Shown one piece after another: positions 7,446 through 13,064 of a DNA stretch of 13,064 nucleotides. The stretch covers positions 1 to 13,064 of the forward strand of contig CAZTZL010000082.1 of assembly GCA_964617625.1 (NCBI GenBank), in the 5' to 3' direction. This DNA is from CAZTZL01 sp964617625. GTDB taxonomy: Bacteria > Zhuqueibacterota > QNDG01 > DSAB01. The position numbers were made by a program, and so were the translations under genes. The stretch's first letter is position 1, and each line of letters begins with the position of its first letter. Under the pieces are notes generated by a model. It was not told the DNA's origin. It made no database searches and saw only the letters and a list, made by a program, of their open reading frames with translations.

Positions 7446-7454
7446 TGATAATAT
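7446..7454 (+). promoter_or_regulatory. possible extended -10 promoter
   Basis: TGATAATAT (7446-7454) is an extended -10 element (TG-n-TAATAT) without a recognisable -35. It would start transcription near 7461, about 40 bases before the deoxyhypusine-synthase-like gene. Local AT-richness makes chance occurrence likely. Confidence 0.28.
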
Positions 7455-7499
7455 ATATTGAATTGACCCATTGAAAGTTAAATCATAAGGACAATCAGG

Positions 7500-8465
7500 A
7501 TGTCAAAATATCAGGCGATTGATCTCGGAAAAATCAAAACATCGACCATCAAGAACAGGAAGAGCAAAGTCCGGCTGGACCAGCTTGCCGCGCCCCATGC
7601 CACATCTGGATCTTTTACCGAATTTTGGAAAAGCCTGCCCGCATCGCTGGCGGTGAATGATTTGCGGACGCTTGTGGATCGTATCGCATCGGCCCGTCAA
7701 AACAACAAGCCCGTCATGCTTATGATGGGGGCCCACGTAATCAAAGTGGGATTGAATCCCATCCTTGTCGATCTGATGCACTGCGGAGTGATTCAGGGGA
7801 TCGCATTTAACGGCGCCTGTGCGATTCATGATACGGAGCTGGCCTATTTTGGCACGACTTCTGAAGATGTGGCCGAAGCCTTAAAAGATGGCTCCTTCGG
7901 AATGGCCGGGGAAACCGCATCCCTTTTAAATGAGGCCGCCCGGCGCGGATCGAAAGAGGAACTGGGATTCGGAGAAGCGCTCGGCAAACGAATCGTTGAA
8001 GACCGGCCTCCGCATGCCGGTCTCAGTATTTTAGGTGAGGCCTTCAGATTAAATATTCCCGTCACTGTCCACGTGGCTGTCGGGACGGATATTGTGCATC
8101 AGCATCCCTCGGCGGACGGGGCATCCATCGGCGATGTGAGCCACCGGGATTTTAAAATCTGGTCCAATCAGGTTTCCCGGATCGGAGACGGCGGCGTCGT
8201 TCTGCTTTTCGGATCTTCTGTTATTTTACCCGAAGTGTTCCTGAAGGCGCTGACGGTCGCAAGAAATATCAACGGGAAAATAGAGAATTTCACGACTGCC
8301 AATTTTGATATGATCCGTCATTACCGCCCGCGGGTGAATGTGGTCGAAAGGCCGACCGAGAGCAAAGGCAGCGGTTATGATTTCGTGGGCCATCACGAGA
8401 TCATGATTCCGCTGCTGGCAGCGGCAATTAAAGAAAAATTAAATTTAGCCGGTGCGGGGAGATGA
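7500..8465 (+). CDS. deoxyhypusine-synthase-like protein of unknown function
   Basis: This 321-residue protein belongs to the bacterial branch of the deoxyhypusine synthase fold. Family-like blocks are PVMLMMGAHVIKVGLNPI (71-88), FNGACAIHDTELAYFG (103-118), an SEDVAEALKDGSFGMAGET block (121-139), GDGGVVLLFGSSVILPEVFL (229-248) and HHEIMIPLLAAAI (298-310). True DHS moves an aminobutyl group from spermidine, with NAD, to a lysine of eIF5A. Its catalytic lysine sits in an SWGK-type segment shortly before the final helix. Here that region reads ERPTESKGSGYDFVG and no SWGK is seen. Lys289 might be equivalent only if a gap is allowed. Bacteria lack eIF5A, so the substrate is unknown. AAGGA (7487-7491) lies eight bases before the ATG. 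The regulator gene follows 48 bases later and may be co-transcribed. Confidence 0.75.
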   Translation: MSKYQAIDLGKIKTSTIKNRKSKVRLDQLAAPHATSGSFTEFWKSLPASLAVNDLRTLVDRIASARQNNKPVMLMMGAHVIKVGLNPILVDLMHCGVIQGIAFNGACAIHDTELAYFGTTSEDVAEALKDGSFGMAGETASLLNEAARRGSKEELGFGEALGKRIVEDRPPHAGLSILGEAFRLNIPVTVHVAVGTDIVHQHPSADGASIGDVSHRDFKIWSNQVSRIGDGGVVLLFGSSVILPEVFLKALTVARNINGKIENFTTANFDMIRHYRPRVNVVERPTESKGSGYDFVGHHEIMIPLLAAAIKEKLNLAGAGR

Positions 8466-8513
8466 TCTTATTTTTTGTGATCAATCGAGTCGATTCATTA
8501 GAGCGAGGGTATT

Positions 8514-9872
8514 ATGACGTTTAAAAAACCGCGTATTTTAATTGTGGATGATGATCACAGTTTTTGTGAGATTCTAAGGAATACGCTCGAGTATGAAGAC
8601 TACATTATCGGTACGGCAAATGATGGAAAAACTGCCATTGCCAAATTAAGTGAAAAACCTTACGATATTGTTCTTTTGGATCTCAACCTTCCCGATATGC
8701 TTGGAATCAAAGTGCTTCAAAATGCCCGAAAGATGGAACCGCCGGTCCAGGCAGTGATGATTTCCGGGGAAGGGACCATTCACACCGCTGTCGAAGCCAC
8801 TAAAAAAGGCGCGTATGATTTTCTTGAAAAACCGGTTGATACGGACCGTCTGCTGCTTACCGTGAAGAATGCCCTGGACCGCGGCCGGCTTGAAATGGAG
8901 AAAGAGCAGCTCCTGGACCGTGTCAAGCAGCATTATATGATGATCGGCACGAGTTCAAAGATGAATGAGATACACGATCTGATCCAAAAAGCGGGCGCCA
9001 CGAACAGCAAGGTGCTTATCGAAGGAGAAAACGGGACAGGGAAAGAGTTAGTGGCCCGGGCCATTCATCATGAAAGTTCAAGGGCCGGACAGTCTTTTAT
9101 CGCTGTCAATTGCGCCGCTATTCCCGAAACACTGATCGAAAGCGAATTGTTCGGCCATAAAAAGGGGGCATTCACGGGTGCGATAGCAGACAAGCCGGGC
9201 CGGTTTCAAATGGCCGACGGAGGGACTCTTTTTTTAGATGAAATCGGGGACATGAGTATAATGACACAGGCCAAGGTGCTTCGGGCGCTCGAGGAAAATG
9301 TGATGGAAATGGTGGGGAGCGGCGAGTCGATCTCTGTGGATGTCCGTGTCATCGCGGCGACGAACAAGGATCTGCAAAAAGAAATGCAGAATGGAAATTT
9401 CAGGGAAGATCTGTTTTTCCGGCTGAATGTTCTCAATATCAAAGTCCCTCCCCTGAGGGAAAGAAAAGAAGATATTCCTCTTCTTGTGGAGCATTATGTG
9501 CAGTTTTTCTGCGCCGAGCACGGGATCAAAATGAAAAAGATCACCCCCAAAGCCATGCAGCATCTGACCCGGCACAGCTGGCCGGGCAATGTCAGGGAGT
9601 TGAAGAACTTTATTGAAAAACTGGTGATTTTGATTACCCCTTCCGAGATTCTATCCGAGCACATCAATTCGATTCTGGAAGACCACACGACATCGAAGCC
9701 GGTTGTCGCCGAAGATTTGTCTCTGAAGGAAGCCAGGGAATCTTTTGAGAGGGACTATATTCAACAGAAGTTGGCCGCGTGTGACTGGAACGTGACGAAA
9801 GCAGCCAAGGCTCTCGGCGTTCCGCGAACCTATCTTTATAAAAAAATGCACATGCTGGGGATTGAAATTTGA
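8514..9872 (+). CDS. NtrC-family sigma-54-dependent response regulator
   Basis: This complete three-domain activator has 452 residues. The receiver domain (1-125) has Asp12/13, the phosphorylation site Asp56 (VLLDLNLP), Ser84 and Lys106. The AAA+ domain (about 142-375) has Walker A GENGTGKE (171-178), the sigma-54 contact loop GAFTGA (218-223), Walker B LFLDE (239-243) and the arginine-bearing FREDLFFRL (297-305). The C-terminal Fis-type helix-turn-helix covers about 415-448 (WNVTKAAKALGVPRTYLYKK). When phosphorylated it should activate RpoN promoters by ATP hydrolysis. AGCGAGGG precedes the ATG with normal spacing. No partner histidine kinase lies in the window. No -24/-12 promoter with correct spacing was found here, so its targets are probably elsewhere. 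Confidence 0.96.
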   Translation: MTFKKPRILIVDDDHSFCEILRNTLEYEDYIIGTANDGKTAIAKLSEKPYDIVLLDLNLPDMLGIKVLQNARKMEPPVQAVMISGEGTIHTAVEATKKGAYDFLEKPVDTDRLLLTVKNALDRGRLEMEKEQLLDRVKQHYMMIGTSSKMNEIHDLIQKAGATNSKVLIEGENGTGKELVARAIHHESSRAGQSFIAVNCAAIPETLIESELFGHKKGAFTGAIADKPGRFQMADGGTLFLDEIGDMSIMTQAKVLRALEENVMEMVGSGESISVDVRVIAATNKDLQKEMQNGNFREDLFFRLNVLNIKVPPLRERKEDIPLLVEHYVQFFCAEHGIKMKKITPKAMQHLTRHSWPGNVRELKNFIEKLVILITPSEILSEHINSILEDHTTSKPVVAEDLSLKEARESFERDYIQQKLAACDWNVTKAAKALGVPRTYLYKKMHMLGIEI

Positions 9873-9931
9873 TTGTAATCTCTGTCAGTTTTGTTTCTAA
9901 AATTAATTAACGCATTAAAAACCTTTGTCAT

Positions 9932-9954
9932 CCTGTTCCCGAAATTTCGACAGG
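9932..9954. repeat. stem-loop just before the first 35-bp repeat
   Basis: CCTGT (9932-9936) pairs with ACAGG (9950-9954) around the palindrome CGAAATTTCG (9940-9949), leaving a three-base bulge. No T run follows on either strand, so it is not a typical intrinsic terminator. It is the only structure between the regulator stop and the repeat at 9955. Confidence 0.45.
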
Positions 9955-10008
9955 TGAACATGCCAATCAATATTTTGTATGTCGTGTGGCATTGCCTTTA
10001 GGCAATGC
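9955..10008 (+). repeat. 35-bp direct repeat copy 1 with attached stem-loop
   Basis: Positions 9955-9989 match 11654-11688 at 32 of 35 positions, in the same orientation on either side of the GH51 gene. The repeat runs into a perfect hairpin, GCATTGCC (9989-9996) with GGCAATGC (10001-10008) and loop TTTA. The same hairpin type recurs in inverted orientation at copy 2, with matching changes in both stem arms. It lies 40 bases beyond the 3' end of the GH51 gene. Confidence 0.8.
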
Positions 10009-10048
10009 GAAATTAGTAGACCACCTCATACGGTTTGACTATTTGTTA

Positions 10049-11584
10049 TTAATCCAATTCTAAAACAATCACTGAATGGGGAGGCATGTTTACCGTTAAA
10101 TTATCACCCGAAAGTATTGCTTTATTAAATTTTTTGGGAACAACTTTTGTCGGATCATCGAAAGTATTATGATCCTGAACTTTGGATGATGTCAAAATCA
10201 TGCCCGATACTTTTTTCGCCTTGAGTCCTTTTAAATTGATCTCCACCTTTTTATCATTTTGAACATCAATGTTTGTTAAGGAAATGTGCATTTTACCTGA
10301 CTTATCAATCGAAACCGAAGCGGAGACGGCTTGAAGTTTTTTGTCTCCCAGCACAAAGTCTTCGGAAAAAACCTGGACCGGTACCAAGAGGGCATCCTGA
10401 TGCACTTTGTACATTTCCATCACATGATAGGTCGGGGTCAGGATCATTTTTTCATCTTTGGTCAGGATGACCGACTGAAGCGCATTGACGGTTTGAGCGA
10501 GATTTGCCATTCTCACACGGTCCGCATGATTGTTAAAAATGTTCAACGTCAAACCGGCAATCATGGCATCCCGGATGGTGTTCTGCTGATACAACGCGCC
10601 ATGTCCCGTGGTGTCCGGGTCGTACCATCCTCCCCATTCGTCAACGATGAGCGCGACTCTTTTTTCGGGATCGTATTTGTCCATCACTTGACAGTTCTTT
10701 GTGATAAATTCCTCCATAAACCAGGCTTTCTCCATGGTAGCAAAGTATTCTTCATTATTGAACTCGTAAGAGGAACTTTTATGATTCCAATTCACCGCAT
10801 AATGGTGGATAGACAATCCCTCAAACCGTCTGGCAGGGATGTCTTTCATGATGGTTTCTGTCCAGTGATAATCGGGAAATCCCGGCCCTACCGCAATTCT
10901 GAACAGTTTCTCCGAATTAAAGTAGTTTGTCATGGCAGTAGCGTATCGCTTGTATAAATTGACATAATAGTCTACGGACATATTCCCCCCGCAGTCCCAG
11001 GATTCGTTGCCTATTCCCCAATAGGTCACATGCCAGGGTTTGCCGCGGCCATTTTTTTCGCGGAGGTCGGTCAAATAACTGGTTCCATTGGCATGATTGA
11101 CATACTGCACCCATTCAACGGCTTCCCGTACCGTGCCGGAATTCATATTCACGGCCAGATAAGGTTCTGCGCCGAGTTGTTCGCACATATTGAGAAACTC
11201 ATGCGTGCCGAAACTGTTGTCCTCACGGTAATTGCCCCAGGCCAAATTTTCGATGGGTATTCTTTCGTCTTTCGGCCCGATAGCCTCTTTCCAGTGATAG
11301 GTGTCTGCAAAACACCCTCCGGGCCATCGCAGGTTGGGGATATTTAAATTTTTGAGCGCTTCTATCACGTCATTCCGTACGCCGTTTGTATTGGGAATGT
11401 CTGTATTATCTTCACCGACATAGATACCGTCATATATGACCCGACTGATATGTTCGGCGAAGTGTCCGTAAATATGTTTGCTTATCATTGTTTTTGCCGA
11501 ATCGGTATTGAGAATCACTTTGTTTTGGGCAAATGAAATACTCCCCCAAAATACGATGACAAATGCGATAAACATTTTTTTCAT
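10049..11584 (-). CDS. secreted GH51 alpha-L-arabinofuranosidase
   Basis: This 511-residue retaining glycoside hydrolase of family 51 should release terminal alpha-L-arabinofuranose from plant arabinan or arabinoxylan. A signal peptide (MKKMFIAFVIVFWGSISFA, cut near residue 19) indicates export. The (beta/alpha)8 domain carries LRWPGGCFADTYHW (85-98), the acid/base Glu194 in GIGNESWD and the nucleophile Glu316 in VDEWGGWYD. A C-terminal beta domain (about 395-511) finishes with PPHSVIVLELD. The length is normal and nothing is broken. AAAGGA (11592-11597) lies seven bases before the ATG. The gene stands alone, opposite in strand to the genes on its left, and is visibly AT-richer than the envelope operon. 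It is bracketed by the 35-bp direct repeats, which fits acquisition as accessory cargo. No transporter or other hydrolase accompanies it. Confidence 0.93.
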   Translation of the reverse strand: MKKMFIAFVIVFWGSISFAQNKVILNTDSAKTMISKHIYGHFAEHISRVIYDGIYVGEDNTDIPNTNGVRNDVIEALKNLNIPNLRWPGGCFADTYHWKEAIGPKDERIPIENLAWGNYREDNSFGTHEFLNMCEQLGAEPYLAVNMNSGTVREAVEWVQYVNHANGTSYLTDLREKNGRGKPWHVTYWGIGNESWDCGGNMSVDYYVNLYKRYATAMTNYFNSEKLFRIAVGPGFPDYHWTETIMKDIPARRFEGLSIHHYAVNWNHKSSSYEFNNEEYFATMEKAWFMEEFITKNCQVMDKYDPEKRVALIVDEWGGWYDPDTTGHGALYQQNTIRDAMIAGLTLNIFNNHADRVRMANLAQTVNALQSVILTKDEKMILTPTYHVMEMYKVHQDALLVPVQVFSEDFVLGDKKLQAVSASVSIDKSGKMHISLTNIDVQNDKKVEINLKGLKAKKVSGMILTSSKVQDHNTFDDPTKVVPKKFNKAILSGDNLTVNMPPHSVIVLELD

Positions 11585-11620
11585 TTTAAGATCCTTTCTT
11601 TAAGATATCATTCATTAAAT

Positions 11621-11649
11621 ATTTTATCATTCTCAGTTTTAATAGCCAA
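11621..11649 (-). promoter_or_regulatory. promoter of the GH51 gene
   Basis: Read on the minus strand, TTGGCT (11644-11649) is separated by 17 bases from TAAAAT (11621-11626), and TGA directly before the latter makes an extended -10. Transcription would start near 11614, giving a leader of about 30 bases that contains the AAAGGA ribosome site. If the host uses the Bacteroidota sigma consensus instead, this prediction would not hold. Confidence 0.5.
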
Positions 11650-11653
11650 AAGA

Positions 11654-11719
11654 TGACCATGCCAATCAATATTCTTTATGTCGTGTGGAAAATGCATGTC
11701 CTAAAGGACATGCCACGCG
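11654..11719 (+). repeat. 35-bp direct repeat copy 2 with inverted stem-loop
   Basis: Positions 11654-11688 repeat 9955-9989 (32 of 35 identical). A hairpin follows, GCATGTCC (11694-11701) with GGACATGC (11706-11713) and loop TAAA. Its minus strand has the CC-TTTA-GG core of copy 1. An outer stem CGTGTG (11682-11687) with CACGCG (11714-11719) adds six pairs, one of them G-U. Eight Ts at 11723-11730 come three bases later, so on the plus strand this could act as a terminator, although no plus-strand gene precedes it. Confidence 0.75.
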
Positions 11720-11763
11720 ATGTTTTTTTTATCAGGTCACACATCCGGGATACTCCGCGCGAT

Positions 11764-11789
11764 AGCCCTGGACTTCATCGTCCAGGGCT
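11764..11789 (+). repeat. REP-like stem-loop 1
   Basis: A perfect 10-bp stem has arms AGCCCTGGAC and GTCCAGGGCT with loop TTCATC. It is the longest stem in the island, and its core GGAC/GTCC with a TTC-beginning six-base loop defines the family seen in the next three stem-loops. Confidence 0.75.
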
Positions 11790-11798
11790 TATAACTGT

Positions 11799-11814
11799 CG
11801 GGCTTCATAGCCCG
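11799..11814 (+). repeat. REP-like stem-loop 2
   Basis: The stem CGGGC/GCCCG closes the loop TTCATA, in the same orientation as stem-loop 1 and with a different but self-complementary stem. It lies nine bases after stem-loop 1. Confidence 0.65.
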
Positions 11815-11849
11815 CCAAACATCCAATACATATTTACTATTTGTTTTAT

Positions 11850-11865
11850 TGGGCTTGGAAGCCCA
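11850..11865 (-). repeat. REP-like stem-loop 3 (inverted)
   Basis: On the minus strand the stem TGGGC/GCCCA closes the loop TTCCAA. It belongs to the same family as the two preceding stem-loops but is turned around. A minus-strand GTAG (11872-11875) lies six bases before the stem, recalling the GTAG that precedes REP hairpins tied to RAYT transposases. Confidence 0.6.
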
Positions 11866-11876
11866 CCTGCTCTACA

Positions 11877-11898
11877 CCCCGGACTGTGAAGTCCGGGG
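11877..11898 (-). repeat. REP-like stem-loop 4 (inverted)
   Basis: On the minus strand the stem CCCCGGAC/GTCCGGGG closes the loop TTCACA. Stem-loops 1-2 on plus and 3-4 on minus make a mosaic like the paired REP units of BIMEs. Confidence 0.72.
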
Positions 11899-11906
11899 CG
11901 ATCAAA

Positions 11907-11933
11907 CAAGCCGCCGGTTTTGTCCGGTTCTTG
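11907..11933 (-). terminator. weak terminator-like hairpin after the SEC-C gene
   Basis: On the minus strand CAAG...CTTG encloses CCGG...CCGG with an ACAAAA loop and a small internal loop. TTTG follows immediately. It begins about 16 bases after the stop of the minus-strand gene at 11950. The T run is short, so termination is uncertain. Confidence 0.3.
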
Positions 11934-11949
11934 CATGGGTTAGGCAATA

Positions 11950-12960
11950 TTATTTATTATTTGTGTTGCGTTTTCCCTTTTTTATTTCATTAATAAATTT
12001 ATTAAAATCAATTGAAGGTCCTTGTATGATTCGATTTTTACTGCCATGACAATGTTTATATCTAAGACCGCTATCACACCAGCATTTCTGATTAGGATGA
12101 AGTTTTGGTCCCACTATTGGTAAGTCATTTTGATTACCAGAATAAGATATTTTAATGTTTTTTGTAGCAAATAATTTATCGTTATCAATAGCACAAATGA
12201 AATTTGGCATATATGTTTCTACCCGTTTTGAGGTTGGGTAATAACTACAAATAAAATCCTTTTGTCGATCACTTGGTACTATTACACTGGAAATTTGTTC
12301 ACCTATGGTGTTTTGTGAATTTGGATGATTGGATATTTTACGGATGTATTTAACTAATTTCCATTCAATGTTTTTTATTGGCAATTTATCAACCATCATG
12401 TCTATTGCTTCATTGAAATCTTCACTGTATATATTTCCTGGTGAAAATCCAATTGTATTAAATAGTTTCATTCGCGGCGGATTAGGTCTAGGTTCTGTAT
12501 GGTAGAAGACACTAAATTTATTTTGGGCATTTTTGTTCATAGATCCATCATCTAAATTTTCAAAATTTGAAACTAGTGCTAATGCCACTAATGGGGGTGA
12601 ATGTTGGTAAAGATATCCTGTAAACATGACTGACAATCTTTTATGAGTGTTGGTAATTTTTTTAAAAAGTGGGTTATTTTTAAATACATAAGTAGCTCTT
12701 TCTGTGAATCTATCTAATATTGATTTTGCATCAAAATCAGGTGGTCCAGAATCACATAAAAGCTTGGCAATCCAACTTTGTGTTTCAAACTTGTCGCATT
12801 TAGCAAGTCCAGTAAAGCCAACTGCGAACCTTGCATTTTTACATACAAAAATCCCTATTTTATTGGATTCATAATCCCCTATGATACCATTAAAAGAAAG
12901 ACGTCGATCCGATAATTGAATAATATTTTCATGATTTCCTAATGAAACAATGAATGTCAT
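11950..12960 (-). CDS. proteasome/HslV-like Ntn hydrolase with C-terminal SEC-C zinc motif
   Basis: I know no named family for the whole 336-residue protein. Its start, MTFIVSLGNHENIIQLSDRR, parallels HslV and proteasome beta subunits. If Met is removed, as expected before Thr, the chain begins with Thr1 and has Asp17, Arg19 and Lys33 at the catalytic spacing of those enzymes. The glycine-rich strand follows as RFAVGFTGLAK (44-54 counting Met). A later strand, IGEQISSVIVPSD (219-231), fits the end of such a fold. The C-terminus carries a SEC-C zinc motif, Cys293, Cys295, Cys304 and His305 (KCWCDSGLRYKHCHG), then a basic tail. No signal peptide or membrane segment is seen, so it should be cytoplasmic. 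No ATPase partner gene is visible. The gene is far AT-richer than the envelope operon and abuts the REP-like island, suggesting transfer. The Shine-Dalgarno site is weak (AGAAAG). Activity is inferred, not shown. Confidence 0.75.
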   Translation of the reverse strand: MTFIVSLGNHENIIQLSDRRLSFNGIIGDYESNKIGIFVCKNARFAVGFTGLAKCDKFETQSWIAKLLCDSGPPDFDAKSILDRFTERATYVFKNNPLFKKITNTHKRLSVMFTGYLYQHSPPLVALALVSNFENLDDGSMNKNAQNKFSVFYHTEPRPNPPRMKLFNTIGFSPGNIYSEDFNEAIDMMVDKLPIKNIEWKLVKYIRKISNHPNSQNTIGEQISSVIVPSDRQKDFICSYYPTSKRVETYMPNFICAIDNDKLFATKNIKISYSGNQNDLPIVGPKLHPNQKCWCDSGLRYKHCHGSKNRIIQGPSIDFNKFINEIKKGKRNTNNK

Positions 12961-13023
12961 ATGGAATTCTTTCTTATTTGCCTAACCTAGTATTAACTAC
13001 CACTAACCGTATTAAAGGTTATT

Positions 13024-13053
13024 TCTATATCAAGAAATTAGTTACTAAATCAA
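13024..13053 (-). promoter_or_regulatory. possible promoter of the Ntn-hydrolase/SEC-C gene
   Basis: On the minus strand TTGATT (13048-13053) is followed after 18 bases by TATAGA (13024-13029), and TGA directly before it gives an extended -10. The leader would be about 57 bases. It contains a 6-base inverted repeat, TAACCT (12983-12988) and AGGTTA (13016-13021), which could be an operator. The region is AT-rich, so chance matches are likely. Confidence 0.33.
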
Positions 13054-13064
13054 AAAAAATTACA

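Noticed and set aside
10331..10957. 208-residue open frame on the plus strand inside the GH51 gene
   Set aside because: It is antisense to a complete, motif-bearing GH51 gene, has no recognisable domain and no ribosome site, so it is a shadow frame.
11653..11889. 78-residue open frame on plus across the repeat island
   Set aside because: Its sequence is made of the direct repeat and palindromes, with no protein-like pattern. It would be interrupted by strong stem-loops.
11764..11898. CRISPR array
   Set aside because: The repeated units are short palindromes with different stems, in mixed orientations and uneven spacing. There is no constant repeat-spacer pattern and no cas gene.

Overview
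The window looks like a chromosomal piece of a Gram-negative bacterium, most likely from the FCB side of the tree (Calditrichota, KSB1, Marinimicrobia or a similar lineage). This is inferred from a PorV/PorQ-type outer-membrane barrel, a lipid A acyltransferase, two GT9 heptosyltransferase-like enzymes, a sigma-54 response regulator and a secreted GH51 arabinofuranosidase, together with weak or absent Shine-Dalgarno sites on some genes. No species can be named from the sequence.

Left part (1-1270): a tRNA-Thr(CGT) gene with a good -35/-10 promoter and, just before it, a degenerate copy of a tRNA 5' half. Only 37 bases after the encoded CCA comes a PorV/PorQ-family barrel gene, which ends at a clear intrinsic terminator.

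Centre-left (1403-7307): seven tightly packed plus-strand genes, mostly overlapping and so probably one operon. They encode a membrane-anchored peptidase-MA-like metalloprotease, an LpxL/HtrB-type acyltransferase, a GT9 glycosyltransferase, TsaC (tRNA t6A synthesis), a YwlE-like low-molecular-weight phosphatase, a second GT9 enzyme and a DUF3108 envelope protein. The theme is outer-membrane lipid A and core assembly, with two housekeeping or regulatory genes embedded in it.

Centre-right (7500-9872): a bacterial deoxyhypusine-synthase-like protein without a recognisable catalytic SWGK segment, followed 48 bases later by a complete NtrC-type sigma-54 response regulator.

Right part (9873-13064): this region has a different character, being visibly AT-richer, minus-strand and rich in repeats. 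A secreted GH51 alpha-L-arabinofuranosidase gene sits between two 35-bp direct repeats, each ending at a stem-loop. A REP-like island of inverted stem-loops follows (11764-11898). Then comes a very AT-rich gene for what appears to be a proteasome/HslV-like N-terminal-threonine hydrolase (Thr1, Asp17, Arg19 and Lys33 after Met removal) fused to a C-terminal SEC-C zinc motif. This last gene is the most novel item in the window.
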